Counted from the first letter of the stretch, positions 32,740-43,499 are shown. The stretch is 64,000 nt of DNA from Loripinus fragilis (GCA_964019695.1 OZ026522.1:17110687-17174686), one strand, 5' to 3'. The notes: generated by a model from the letters alone, not told the origin. Numbers and translations are program-made.

Positions 32740-32954
32740 TTAACTCTTTGCAAACTGGGTAAATTTGCATGCCTTTTTGTCGTTTGCTGATTTTTTTGTT
32801 CAAAATGTACTTTCCGAAAAATTATTCCACAAAAATACCTTCAGAGTATTAAACAGTTTGGATTCAGATCAGGACCTACCTTCTGTCGGTCTGATCTGGA
32901 TGCAATATGTTTGCAAAGGTTAGCAGTAGACGACACTAGTAGGCAAAGAGTTAA
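32740..32954. mobile_element. MITE, TTAACTCTTTGC family
   Basis: The termini TTAACTCTTTGC and GCAAAGAGTTAA are perfect inverted repeats. The interior carries 'cgtttgctgatttttttgtt', 'aaacagtttggattcagatc' and an imperfect inverted copy of the latter. Related copies: 46506-46737, 62573-62636 (fragment), 62817-62985, and degraded 61140-61250 and 25545-25640. Confidence 0.8.
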
Positions 32955-33158
32955 GCATTGACAACCGTACATGTATGAGTTTTAATATAAGACGAAGGTC
33001 ATGAGAAAATGGTATTTATTGCATGCTCGTAAATGCATACTAAAACGTGCATGCGTATTATTGGCGTAGCGCCCATTACGCAGATACGCACGTGCGTAAT
33101 AAAAATAGTAACTCTCAAGGTCACCTTATGTGGTAAAATTGATTTACCATACCATACG

Positions 33159-33223
33159 GAACTGCTCTTAAAGGAAAGAATTCGCTCCCTCTGTGAGCAA
33201 ATTCTTTCCTTAAAGAGAAGTTC
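33159..33223. repeat. Short hairpin upstream of the TRIM-like gene
   Basis: GAACTGCTCTTAAAGGAAAG...TCGCT is the near-exact complement of AGCAAATTCTTTCC...AGAAGTTC, with a 12-base loop. It lies about 270 bases upstream of the gene's coding exon, probably in its intron or promoter. Confidence 0.7.
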
Positions 33224-33469
33224 CCATTTTGGAAAGGGGCGCAATTGAAAAGAATTACCCCTTTATCCAGTAGTCTCCCTTTTCAGCAATCTAGCTACGC
33301 CATTGTGTTAGTTATCCAATTAGGATTAAGACTAATCGTTTATTTGAGCCATTATCGATCTTTAAGCTTTGTTTATGCGAGCAGTAAATGCTCTGGCGAG
33401 ACTGCGCGGACGCACAGGCTCGTCTTAGAAGATACAATCAATACAAAAATATCATGAATTGTCATTTTC

Positions 33470-33489
33470 TTCTTATCATTCTCTTACAG
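33470..33489 (+). promoter_or_regulatory. Splice acceptor before the TRIM-like coding exon
   Basis: 'tcttcttatcattctcttacag' is a long pyrimidine tract ending in CAG. It lies one base before the start codon. This implies that the 5' untranslated region is spliced from an upstream exon that was not located. Confidence 0.7.
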
Positions 33490-33490
33490 T

Positions 33491-35221
33491 ATGGCGTCAG
33501 TTGACGGAGCTCAATCTCTCCATGTTGGATCCGATGCAGTATATACCTATACCTGTGAGCCCTGTGATTATAGAGGTGTGAACAGAGAAGCTATAGCATT
33601 TTGTAGTATCTGTAAGGAATATATGTGTCATCTATGTACAGAATCTCACAAGGGACAGAAGATGTCACGGAATCATAAACTCTTAGATGTAAAAGATATG
33701 TCGGGTATGCAAACATCCACGGTTAGTGATTCAGTTATAATGTCATGTGACTGCGTTCAAACATCTCCTATCACTTATTATTGTATTGATCATGATCAAG
33801 CATTTTGCACGAATTGTAACATTCTCAAACACAGAAAATGCCAAACCGTAACCTTTAGTGAGAAAAGTCACTCTTTCTCTAAAAATCAGTTGAAAGAAGT
33901 TATTCGGAGAGTAGCCAAATTGAAGAAGGAAATGGAGTCGTTTATTCGTAATAGAACTACTGACTTAAAACATGTGCAGACTATGACAACTCAATGTAAA
34001 TCAGATATCCAGACTTTTCGAAAAGAACTGAATTCTTATTTAGATATATTAGAAGATAAGGTAGTCAAAGAATCAGAGATCCATGAAGCAAGATACAAAC
34101 AAGAAATCAGCCATCATATTGAAACCTGCTCATCAACTTTAAAATCTCTCACAGCAGACAAAACCCTTCTTGTCGAGGCACAGGCAACATCAAAGAAAGC
34201 AAACATGTTTGCCGCTCATTGTAAAGTGTCGCATCGTATCGAAAATTATGAGAGCTTATTAAACGATTTCAAGCAAGAAAGTGTATCACCTGATTTAACC
34301 TTTAAAAGTTATGAAGAGCTTCGAAATTTACTAAAAACCGTTAAACAACTAGGACAATTAACAGGTCAAATAAAACAAAAATCATCTCAGAATACTAATA
34401 CACTATTTACAGAATTGGCAGTAGACAGTTCACGTCAGGTTAATATTCAATTGCCAAGTGACAGTCACCGTCCAGATATAAAGGGCTGTACATTTATGCC
34501 TGATGGTGGGGTAGTTCTTTGTGACAGCAGTCATAACTCCAATCTTATATTACTAAGTAATACGTTCACTGTCAAAGAACGTCTTCATCTGGACTCCTGG
34601 CCATGGGATGTGTCACCAGTCAACAGCAACAATGTTATGGTCACTATACCAGAAAAGAAGAAGCTACAACTCATACAGGTAATGCCTTCACTGAAGCGAG
34701 GTCGATCTATCAACGTTGACAGGATGTGTTATGGTGTACAGGTGGTAGAGGACCTTATATATGTGACATGTAACAACAACCCTGGGGAGGGAGAAGTACT
34801 GGTTCTAGGTATGAATGGTACTGTTACACATAGACTAGGACAGCCAGGCAAGAAGCCGTCTATGTTTACCAGTCCATTCTATATTACAGTATGTCCCTCC
34901 ACCAGGAAGATGTTTATAACTGACTGGGACACACATACTGTATCATGTATGATGTCTAATGGAACTGTTGTGTACCAGTATAAAGATGAAAAGTTAAGTT
35001 ACCCGGCAGGTGTATGTGTTGATGGAGGAGGGAATACCATTGTGTGTGGCTGTTGGTCCGATAATGTACAAGTTATCAGGGCTGATGGCACCAAGTGTTG
35101 TACTTTACTTACATCACAGGACGGTGTCTCTTATCCATGCTCAGTAGCGTACAGACAGTCGGACAACACTATTATACTTGGATGTCACAACAAGAATCTT
35201 TTAGTATATCAGATGAAATAA
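33491..35221 (+). CDS. B-box/coiled-coil/beta-propeller protein (TRIM-like, RING-less)
   Basis: A 576-residue uninterrupted frame. Residues 22-62 form a first B-box-type zinc finger (Cys22, Cys25, Cys38, Cys41, Cys46, Cys49, His53, His62). Residues 86-117 form a second (Cys86/88, Cys98, His101, Cys106, Cys109, His114, Cys117). About 125-300 is Lys/Glu-rich and heptad-like, a coiled coil. From about 315 to the end are repeated strand motifs (e.g. GGVVLCDSSHNSNLILL, GNTIVCGCWSDNVQVI) typical of an NHL-like six-bladed propeller. There is no N-terminal RING, so intrinsic E3 ligase activity is doubtful. TRIM relatives bind protein or RNA ligands through the propeller, and many bivalve members are thought to act in innate immunity. 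The start is placed at the ATG directly after the acceptor. The stop overlaps an AATAAA string. It appears intact. Confidence 0.93.
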   Translation: MASVDGAQSLHVGSDAVYTYTCEPCDYRGVNREAIAFCSICKEYMCHLCTESHKGQKMSRNHKLLDVKDMSGMQTSTVSDSVIMSCDCVQTSPITYYCIDHDQAFCTNCNILKHRKCQTVTFSEKSHSFSKNQLKEVIRRVAKLKKEMESFIRNRTTDLKHVQTMTTQCKSDIQTFRKELNSYLDILEDKVVKESEIHEARYKQEISHHIETCSSTLKSLTADKTLLVEAQATSKKANMFAAHCKVSHRIENYESLLNDFKQESVSPDLTFKSYEELRNLLKTVKQLGQLTGQIKQKSSQNTNTLFTELAVDSSRQVNIQLPSDSHRPDIKGCTFMPDGGVVLCDSSHNSNLILLSNTFTVKERLHLDSWPWDVSPVNSNNVMVTIPEKKKLQLIQVMPSLKRGRSINVDRMCYGVQVVEDLIYVTCNNNPGEGEVLVLGMNGTVTHRLGQPGKKPSMFTSPFYITVCPSTRKMFITDWDTHTVSCMMSNGTVVYQYKDEKLSYPAGVCVDGGGNTIVCGCWSDNVQVIRADGTKCCTLLTSQDGVSYPCSVAYRQSDNTIILGCHNKNLLVYQMK

Positions 35222-35294
35222 AATATAGAAAAAAACGAAGACTGCTGATAAGTATCACATAGGCGACCAGAGAAGGCTCAGACGAGACTGCGCA

Positions 35295-35935
35295 TTAGCG
35301 CAGTCTCATCTGAGCCTTCCTTGTCCACCAACAAATAGTATGAAAGAGTGGTTCTGTTGAAACACACACGAGATGCACTACACGCATGTTTTAAATGAAA
35401 TGATACATATTTGCATTTGCACAATCTAGTCAGAGCCATCCGACCTACTCACATGCAATAGTATGAAAGAGTGTTTTGGTTAAAACCAAACATTAGATGC
35501 ATCACATACAAAATTAAAATGTAATAATATATATTCTCATGTGCGCAGTCTCGTCAGAGCCATCCCTAATCACTTAAAAAAGCATCAAAGAGTGTGTTTG
35601 GTTAAAACCACACACGAAATGCATCACATGCTTGATTAAAATGGAATATTATATATTCTCATTTGCGTAGTCTCGTCAGAGCCATCCCTACTCACTTGAA
35701 ATAGTATGAAAGAGTGTGTTTCGTTAAAACCGAACACGAGATGCATCACATTCTTGATTAAAATGGAACATTATATATTTGCATATGCGCAGTCTCGTCA
35801 AAGCCATCCTGGCTTACATAAAATAGTATGTAACAGTGTGCTTGGTTAAAACCGCACGATAGATGCACCGCATGCATGTAATGCTACAATTTTCCTAATG
35901 CGCAGTCTTACCAGAGTGTCTTCTCACAATCATTG
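35295..35935. repeat. ~120-bp tandem array downstream of the TRIM-like gene
   Basis: Five to six units with 'gcgcagtctcgtcagagccat', 'atagtatgaaagagtgt', 'ggttaaaacc', 'gagatgcatcacat' and 'tgattaaaatgga'. Further diverged units appear at 36200-36290 and 38480-38600, on both sides of the 28-bp minisatellite. The original array was therefore split by later insertions and expansion. Confidence 0.85.
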
Positions 35936-36044
35936 AGTATGAAATATAAGATGAAGATACTACATAAACTTGTATGCGGAGCATAGTGACTCAGTTGATC
36001 GAACGTTAAACTTTGGGATCGAATGTTTGCTAGATGGAGTCTAA

Positions 36045-36185
36045 CCGCCGATGGATTCATTATATATTGTACTCGAGCAAGACATTTTGACCGCAGCTTA
36101 GTATTGGTTCGACCAAGGAAGACCCGTCCCTATATGACTGATAAATGTTGACTCGGATGTAAAGAATCAAAACTAACAAACGTAA
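36045..36185 (+). mobile_element. SINE, + orientation, degraded head
   Basis: Carries 'cgagcaagacatt', 'cttagtattggttcgacc', 'aggaagacccgtccctat' and the tail 'gactcggatgtaaagaatc', followed by ACTAACAAACG. Confidence 0.75.
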
Positions 36186-36309
36186 ATTTGTAGGCATGTT
36201 TTTATTGAATAAACGCATATGTGCAATCCCACCAGAGACTTCCCTGCTTACAAACACACGATATGGAAGAGTGGATACCTATGGCTACGGGAGAGACATG
36301 TTCCCCTAC

Positions 36310-36550
36310 TTAACCCATTTAAGCCGAATGAACTTTCCCATCTCTATCGGTAGGACGAGTCTATTTCAAATTTTAGAGGTGTTGGGTGGTATTTTTCATT
36401 CTTTTTCAAATTCTAATAGAACATTTTGTGAGTAAACAGTGGAGACCCTGATCAGACGCCGCATTCTGCGGCGTCTGATCTTGGTCTCCGCTGTTTGTCT
36501 ATGACCCACAAAAAGAATGATAGGCTTCTAGCACGTATTTTTAAATATTT
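36310..36550. mobile_element. MITE, TTAACCCATTTAAGCC family
   Basis: It starts TTAACCCATTTAAGCCGAAT. The middle has 'aaacagtggagacc' followed by the palindrome GATCAGACGCCGCA / TGCGGCGTCTGATC and then 'ggtctccgctgttt'. The right end is degraded. Copies: 48292-48519 and 50135-50360, both inverted. Confidence 0.7.
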
Positions 36551-36552
36551 AA

Positions 36553-38475
36553 TCGTCAGGACGGTTATTACAAACGCAGAATACCTCGATGGTTATAACA
36601 TACATGAAATACCTTGATGGAAATTACAAATATGAAAACACATGAATGGTTATTACTGACATAAAAATACATGGATGGTAATTACAAACACGAGATACTA
36701 GGATTGTTACTACCAACACGAGATACCTGGGTGGTTATTGCTAACACGAGATAACGGGACAGTTATTGCCAACACGTGATACACGGATGGTTACTACCTA
36801 CACAAGCTACCTGGATGAGTATTACGAACGTGAGACACCTGTATGGTTATTACCAACATGAGATAGTGGGATGGTTATTACCAACATGAGATACCTAGAT
36901 GGTCACAACCAATTGAAATAACTTGATGTTTATTACAAACATGAGAAACCTTGATTTGTATTACCAACATGAAAAACCTTGATGGTTATTACCAACATGA
37001 AAAACCTGGGTGGTAATTGCCAACATGAGAAACTTGGATGGTTATTACCAACGCGAGCTACCTGGATGATTATTACCAACATGAGATACCTAAATGGTTA
37101 TTACCAACACGAGACACCTGGGTGGTGTTTACCAACATGAGATACTTGGATGGTTATTACCAACGCGAGCTACCTGGATGATTATTACCAACATGAGATA
37201 CCTGGATGATTATTACCAACACGAGCTACCTGGATGATTATTACCAACACGAGCTACCTGGATAGTTATTACCAACACGAGCTACCTGGATGATTATTAC
37301 CAACACGAGCTACCTGGATAGTTATTACCAACACGAGCTACCTGGATGATTATTACGAACATGAGATAACTGGATGATTATTACCAACACGAGCTACCTG
37401 GATGATTATTACCAACACGAGCTACCTGGATAGTTATTACCAACACGAGCTACCTGGATGATTATTACCAACACGAGCTACCTGGATAGTTATTACCAAC
37501 ACGAGCTACCTGGATGATTATTACCAACACGAGCTACCTGGATAGTTATTACCAACACGAGCTACCTGGATGATTATTACCAACATGAGATACCTGGATT
37601 GTTATTTCCAACATGAGATACCTGGATGTTAACTACCAACATGAGATACCTAAATGGTTATTACCAACATGCAATACCTAGGTAGTTATTACCAACACGA
37701 GCTACTTAGATGGTTATTACCAAAATGAGATATCTGGATGTTTATTACCAATATGATATTCATGGATGGTAATTACCAACATGAGATACCTGGAAGGTTA
37801 TACCAACATGATTTTTGTTTGTTTGATGTGATTCTTTACGTCCACTCAACAATCTTTAAGTTATGCGGGATGGTCTTCCTGGGTTGAACCAGTACTAAGC
37901 TAGGATAAATGTGTCTTGCTCAAGGACCACAACGCAGTGACACCAGTGAGGCTCGAACCCGCGGCCCCTCTGTCTCGAGTCAAGCACTCTACCACTGAGC
38001 CACTGCGCTCCCATATACCAACATGAGATACCTGGATTGTTATTACTAAGATGAATTAAAGGGATGGTTTTTACCAACCTGAAATACAGGGATGACTTAT
38101 GCCAACACGAGATGCCTGGGTGAATATTACCAACACGAGTTACCTGGATGGTTATTGCCAAAATGAGATACGTGGATGGTTATTACCATTATTAGATACC
38201 TGGGTGGTAATTGCCAACATGAGATGCCTTGATGGTTATTACCAGCATGAGATACCAGGATGGTTATAGCCAACATGAGATACCTGGATGTTTATTACCA
38301 ATATGAGATACCTGGATGGTTATAACCGGCATGAGATACATTGATGTTTATTACCAACATGAGATATCTGGATAGTTATTACCAACATGAGATACCTGGA
38401 TAGTTATTACCAACATGAAATACCGTGATGGTTATTACCAACATGAGGTACCTGGATGGTTATTATGAGATACCT
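36553..38475. repeat. 28-bp minisatellite with higher-order organisation
   Basis: About 60 units of roughly 28 bases (consensus GATGGTTATTACCAACATGA plus GATACCTG). The edges are diverged. Between about 37190 and 37590 units alternate strictly between GATGATTATTACC and GATAGTTATTACC with ACACGAGCTACCTG, forming a homogeneous 56-bp dimer repeat. The 28-base period excludes a translated repeat. A minus-strand SINE is inserted at 37812-38013. Confidence 0.95.
37812..38013 (-). mobile_element. Full-length SINE inserted in the minisatellite
   Basis: Minus-strand reading: head 'gggagcgcagtggctcagtg' (A box), 'gcgggttcgagcctcactgg' (B box), body 'gagcaagacacatt...gtactggttcaacccagg', tail 'gtggacgtaaagaatc'. 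TATACCAACATGA lies on both sides (37799-37811 and 38014-38026), a clear 13-base target-site duplication. Confidence 0.9.
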
Positions 38476-38687
38476 GTCCACATTCGATATTCTAGCATGC
38501 ATGTTTAAAATTATTTATGGATTTACGTATATGCACAATCTCTCCCGAGCCTTTCCTGCTCTCAAACTCAACTTATGTAAAATTGGATAGTTACAACCAA
38601 CTATAGACATGGTTGAAGACTTCAAACCACACAAGAGATGCTTATCTAAGTATGTCATTGGTCATGGGTGCCAAGTATATCATTTGT

Positions 38688-38930
38688 CATGGGTGGATCC
38701 AAAGTGAAGGGGGTAGGGGAGCTGGGGGTCTGGACCCCCTTGGAAAATCACAAGTGGCTATAGGTTTCCTTAGAAATACATGGAACGGACCTTCCTCGAG
38801 AAGCAATTGGACCCTTCTTGGGGAAGGTTCGTATGGCCCTCTGTGAAATGCGCTGATGGTTTGACTTAATCGACTCTGTCAGGACCTCCCCCCCCCCCCC
38901 CTGACGGAATGTTCTGGATCCGCCTGTGTC
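38688..38930. mobile_element. GGATCC-type G/C-tract element
   Basis: The ends are 'gggtggatccaaagtg' and 'gttctggatccgcctg', which are inverted repeats. The interior has 'gaaaatcacaagtggctata', as in the other copies, and a C14 tract. Confidence 0.65.
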
Positions 38931-38954
38931 TCAGAGTCTAATTCAAGAAGGGCG

Positions 38955-39110
38955 TTGATAACATCAATTAACTGCTGAATCAGATTCAAATGCTCTCCCT
39001 ACCACTGTTTCAAGTAAGACAGTTACAATCACTTGTCCTGATGAGAACGTTGCTAATTGACCGTTTCATTATGAACATAGCTGTTGGCTGGGATGTTAAA
39101 CAGTAAGAAC
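38955..39110 (+). mobile_element. Degraded SINE
   Basis: 'catagctgttggctgggatgttaaacag' matches the 3' end of the SINEs at 1461 and 60527. The upstream part is diverged. Confidence 0.45.
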
Positions 39111-39232
39111 CTATATGATGAATTTAATCAGTATAAATGAAACTGCTGGATATCTCAATTCAATTCTTAATAGAGACTACATCATAGAAAGATTAAAATT
39201 TCACACGTGATACAATGTAATAACGATATTTT

Positions 39233-39476
39233 GAGCCGCGAAATGTGATTTCAAACAATGTGGTATTTTGATAAGTGTAGACTCGGCCCAGCCTTTATAG
39301 CCTCCATTAAAGCCTAGAAACTGCAAATTCTGTTTGGTCAGTAGCCTTAGAGTGATATATTCAAGCAACTCGTAAAAGCTCTGCTTAGACTGCGTGTGTG
39401 CTCAGGCTGATCTGAACCTTGGCTTGTCACACATACCACATTGATGGGTATCTAGCGTCGTGGCTCAAAGGCATAT
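39233..39476. mobile_element. MITE-like element, GAGCCRCGACAT family
   Basis: Left end GAGCCGCGAAATGTGATTTC, right end GCGTCGTGGCTC. Contains 'gtagactcggcccagcctt' and the degraded core 'gactgcgtgtgtgctcaggctgatctg'. Confidence 0.7.
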
Positions 39477-39997
39477 TATTCATTATTATTTATTATTTTT
39501 GAGCCACGTGAAATGATGTGCGGCAAACATGAGCATAATATAGAAGGAGACCATTCTCAGAAATATCTTGATATTCAACGTTGATGATCGACTATTTAAA
39601 AAGTACTATAGGCATTTAGTGTATGTGTTGATTTAGAGATTCCTATTTAAAAAAAAAAAAAAAAAAAACTGCCAATTTTCACGGCATGCAGTTAGAGTGA
39701 TGTTCATTGAAGAGATGCACAGTGTCTTTAAACATAATATTGTTTCCTTTAGCTGTATCTGCATATCAAATATTTTTGAATTTGCATGTTATACATTCAT
39801 GCCTGCGTATTGTGTGTCGCCAGTTGGCCTTTTGTTAATAAGATCATTTAATCATATCATTTAAGTGAGATGTTTGACGTAGTCATTGACAATAAGGCTA
39901 AATCGTTATATGTTTGCCTAAAAGTGAGACAATATTGTCTTTGTACACTATGGCCTGATAATATGCTGATCAGCCTGCTCAGCTACATCTACCATAT

Positions 39998-40252
39998 GCA
40001 GTAAAACATGTCTAAAGCGGCCACCGCAAGAAGTCCCTAACAAATGTTTCAAAGACGGATAATTGCTCAACTCACTGAAAATAGACAAAATATAGGTCTC
40101 AAAGTAGGGTGGTAGCTTAGTGCAGGTCAAATGTATTGCAGAATGCTCCTGAGCATTCTGCAATTTATTTGACCTGCTCTAAGCTACCACCCTACTTAAA
40201 GGCCTATACTCTGTCTATTTTGAGTGACCGCTTAAGACTGGTTTTACTGTAA
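39998..40252. mobile_element. MITE, CAGTAAAACMTGTCT family
   Basis: The ends 'gcagtaaaacatgtctaaag' and 'cttaagactggttttactgta' are inverted repeats. 40078-40200 is a strong internal foldback (AGGTCAAATGTATTGCAGAA...TTCTGCAATTTATTTGACCT) centred on GCTCCTGAGC. Other copies: 45731-45924 and 48029-48239. Confidence 0.8.
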
Positions 40253-40259
40253 AACTATG

Positions 40260-41050
40260 CATTCAGCAGAATTAGTGCTAAAAGGTTTTATGAATCGAAT
40301 AACCAATTGAAGGTGCTGATCGGACTGCCCAGATATACAGTCTGGTCTACAATGTATGTCTTTATATTTTTTATGCAACAAAATCATTTTCTCTCGTGCT
40401 CTGGCTTTATATGGACCACGACGTGAAAAAATCTTGTCTTCGGGGTTTTCTATCTGGTCATACGCATGCCAGCATACTCAGCTACAAAGTCTACGTAGAG
40501 TATTGGCATTTCGCTCATAGCCAGTGTTGATAAAATACTTTTCAAATAGCAAAAAAATAGCACTGATCAGAATGCGCGGATGTGTCTGCGCCTATTGTTG
40601 CACGCAAACACCGAAGACATGTTTTTTCGCTTTGAGGGCCATATGCACACTTAAGGAACAAAAGTTATTCCTCAAAATTATTACCTTTAAAGTTATTCCA
40701 CAAAAGTATTACCCCTTAACACTCTATTTCATTTTTAAGTTTACAAATAGTGTATATTGTGTAACATTGTTAAATTATACCATTATTTCGCGTTTGTTGT
40801 TTAGTTAAACAAAGTACGCAACACAGATGGAGATTTGACTTTGCAATTACCACATGGAATAGATAATAGTTTTCAACTATATAGACTTAAATATGTTGGA
40901 TGGCCTAAAAATGATAGAAAATCGTCATATAAATGAGAAGATGCATTTTAATCTTTGAAATTCTCGGTGATTTTGAAAATTGCATTTTGTCCCTGGCTGT
41001 CATGTGGTTGATGCAAGCGCCTAAGGCAGTACACCCGCATATTTGAGCTT
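40260..41050. other. No recognised feature
   Basis: A 94-codon frame at 40524-40808 has no recognisable domain. No repeat family seen elsewhere in the window was found here. Confidence 0.35.
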
Positions 41051-41055
41051 TGACA

Positions 41056-41300
41056 GGATATTTCCAACAATGCGGTATGAGCGACCAGCAAAGCCTCAGA
41101 TCAGCCTGCGCATACGCGCAGTCTGATCAAAGTCTTTGCTAGTCGCTTGAATATTCTACATGTATGACTCTAAGGCTAATGAATGAACAGCATTTAAAGT
41201 TTCTATGCCTAAAAAGAGGCTTCAAAGTCTCATCTGAGTCTATATTTGTCATAATGCCACATTGTTGAAAATGACATATTTTAGCTATGCTCCAACTTTA
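41056..41300. mobile_element. MITE-like element, GAGCCRCGACAT family, degraded ends
   Basis: 'atatttccaacaatgcggtatg' left, 'gccacattgttgaaaatgac' right. Core 'gatcagcctgcgcatacgc' with 'gcgcagtctgatc'. Confidence 0.65.
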
Positions 41301-41399
41301 TCGCAGTTTGTAAAGCTGATATTATTAAAGTAGACTTACATCGTTTAATTTACTATTCTGAAAAATAATTGAAATTGGTGATACAAGTGTAAGTAAGTG

Positions 41400-41477
41400 T
41401 ATGGTTTGTGCGTATGTAAGGGGGATAATCCACGAGCTTTTAGCGAGTGGATTATCTCCCGTACATACACAACCATA
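41400..41477. repeat. Foldback with apex CGAGCTTTTAGCGAGTGG
   Basis: Arms of about 37 bases (TATGGTTTGTGCGTATGTAA to ACGAGCT and back). Same apex as the foldback at 6984-7076. Confidence 0.75.
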
Positions 41478-41879
41478 CAACAACTGCCTTATTGCACCAG
41501 CATGCATTGTGAGATATTTGATGTAGAACATTGGAATATCACTCAAAGGTGCAATAATGTATCTTGCTGCAATTTTACTCATGTCCAATGAAAATGCACC
41601 ACTCTTTAGATGCGCATAGTTGTGGCCTTTCAAAAGCTGTGCAAAATTGAGTTATTTATAATTATTATTTACAACAAATGCAATGTTTTACACAAAAAAA
41701 TCAATTTCAGTGACTCCGTTAACACATGACATAACGTCAGCCTCCAAATTGCGTTAATCGCATTTTTGGCGTATACAAAAAAACCCACAGAATCTCGTTT
41801 AAACGTTTCCTGTTAGCCAGTAGATCCCCTGTCATTCGCCACAACTTTGACAGTTTGGACGCAACATCTGACACTACAC

Positions 41880-42410
41880 TAACGCGAACAATGTCACTAT
41901 GTAAGCTTAAATATGGCGGAGTCCGACAAAACTTGACGTAAAATGTTTAATTGCGATTTCTATAGTCCCATTGTTCTACACAAGGCTTATTTCCGCCGTA
42001 CAAACTCACACACATGCAAAACGTCATCAAAATCCTCTAACAAATTGACGCTGCATCACTGACGTCAACTTTGAGCGCGTCGACAGCCATTGCTCGCAAC
42101 GCTAGCGTTTTAAATCTTCCAAAATTTGTGTTCATTTGTTGGTGTGAGTATTATCTAACATTAAGTTCAACACAGTACTCTCAGGTTTTAGTATACAAGT
42201 TATTAGAGATTGACGTGTATAAAAAAAACGTTGATACCTACGCTCCGTCGATTTAACGACCCGCTATACGAGAAAGACATGTTCTTGCTACGACCTTGTC
42301 GTAATTTTGCATCAGTAAAAGAAGGATTACTTGAATGTCTCGATTTTACGCGCTAGTCAAAATGATGCTAGTGACGTCACATCGTGACGTTATAGCCGCT
42401 TTCAAGGTAA
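41880..42410 (+). promoter_or_regulatory. CRE-bearing promoter/first-exon candidate
   Basis: This stretch is relatively CpG-containing and has TGACGTCA at 42060-42067 and 42371-42378. It ends in a good donor CTTTCAAG|GTAAGATG at 42408. No TATA box or recognised coding exon goes with it. It is the only unit-length CpG-bearing, donor-ended stretch in this half of the window. Confidence 0.25.
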
Positions 42411-42419
42411 GATGACTAT

Positions 42420-42970
42420 TCCTGGCTATCATTTTAGAGATTCTTTGTAATTTACATGTATGCACAGAAAAATGCGAGACTAATGCTTTTGAAAACTCTC
42501 AAACATTCGATGGCTAGTGTGTGACTTTCTGTTTAGATGGTTGTTTTGTTAAATGCTTCCAGCTCGTGTCATTGGTGATCATTCCGTTGTAAAGACCCAT
42601 CAATAGCTTACGAAATTGCTACAGTACAATAAGACGCAACTGCGAAAATAAAATGTTATGTCGTTAAAAAGATGTAGTCTTTTTTGTAGGTGGTGCGTTT
42701 TCATTGGACATGAGTATATATGTAAGATTATATGAGTAACGTCATACTTGTAAATAGAGTCTTAACTAGAATATTTTATTGATAACTTTTTAAACCTATT
42801 ACAATGTATATAGTACATATTTCTATAAACATTATATGTGATTGTAAAATGTATGTTGTATTGCATTTAAGAATATTTGCTTTGAATGCCTGTGCATATA
42901 CGAGAGCTTACGTTATTTTTATATACCTATAAATGTTACATCTTTTGAACTGCTGTTTCTGACCATCTGA
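42420..42970. other. No recognised feature
   Basis: AT-rich, no supported frame or repeat. Confidence 0.35.
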
Positions 42971-42983
42971 TATAGAAAGCTCA

Positions 42984-43064
42984 AAAGGATAGTAAAACGG
43001 CATCAGAAAACCTCAATTCAGGACAAACGAATTGAGTTTTTTTGATGCCGTCTCACTATCCTTT
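42984..43064. repeat. Foldback AAAGGATAGTAAAACGGCAT
   Basis: Arms of about 36 bases around a 9-base loop (GAATTGAG...GACTATCCTTT on the right). Confidence 0.75.
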
Positions 43065-43499
43065 AAAACAAGGATAACATTCGTTATCTGGTTTTGCAGC
43101 AACGTTACGTAAAGTAAATCAAGCACGAACCCAGACGGAAAACATGATAACGTAACGTCGAGAAACGAAACGTAATGGAATGCGTTCCCACAATTTATGT
43201 AGATTAAAGACGAAATCTATTTATAAAATCAGAATAATGTCAGAAAAAGGTATGTAAAAACATTTTTAGCTAATTAGAGCCGAAGCCTCAGGATAAAGGA
43301 TGGGACTCGAGCCGGCGTCTGTCCGTCTGTCTGTCTGTCCACACTTTCAAACATGGATATCTCTGAGGTCAGCTGACTGATCGTAATCAAATTTCATCTG
43401 GAGCATCCAGGGCGGGGTATTGGCTGCATTGGGTTTTGGGCCATATCGGATCAGAACTTTGGTTTCCATGGCAACGGATAGCCCCCAAAGGGTCATAAT

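Noticed and set aside
36553..38475. CRISPR-like array of short direct repeats
   Set aside because: The 28-base units are contiguous with no unique spacers, and the sequence context is animal. It is a minisatellite.
41914..41936. ATGGCGGAGTCCGAC with a good start context (short MAESDKT peptide)
   Set aside because: It is closed by TGA after seven codons and there is no donor before the stop in frame. At most an upstream ORF.
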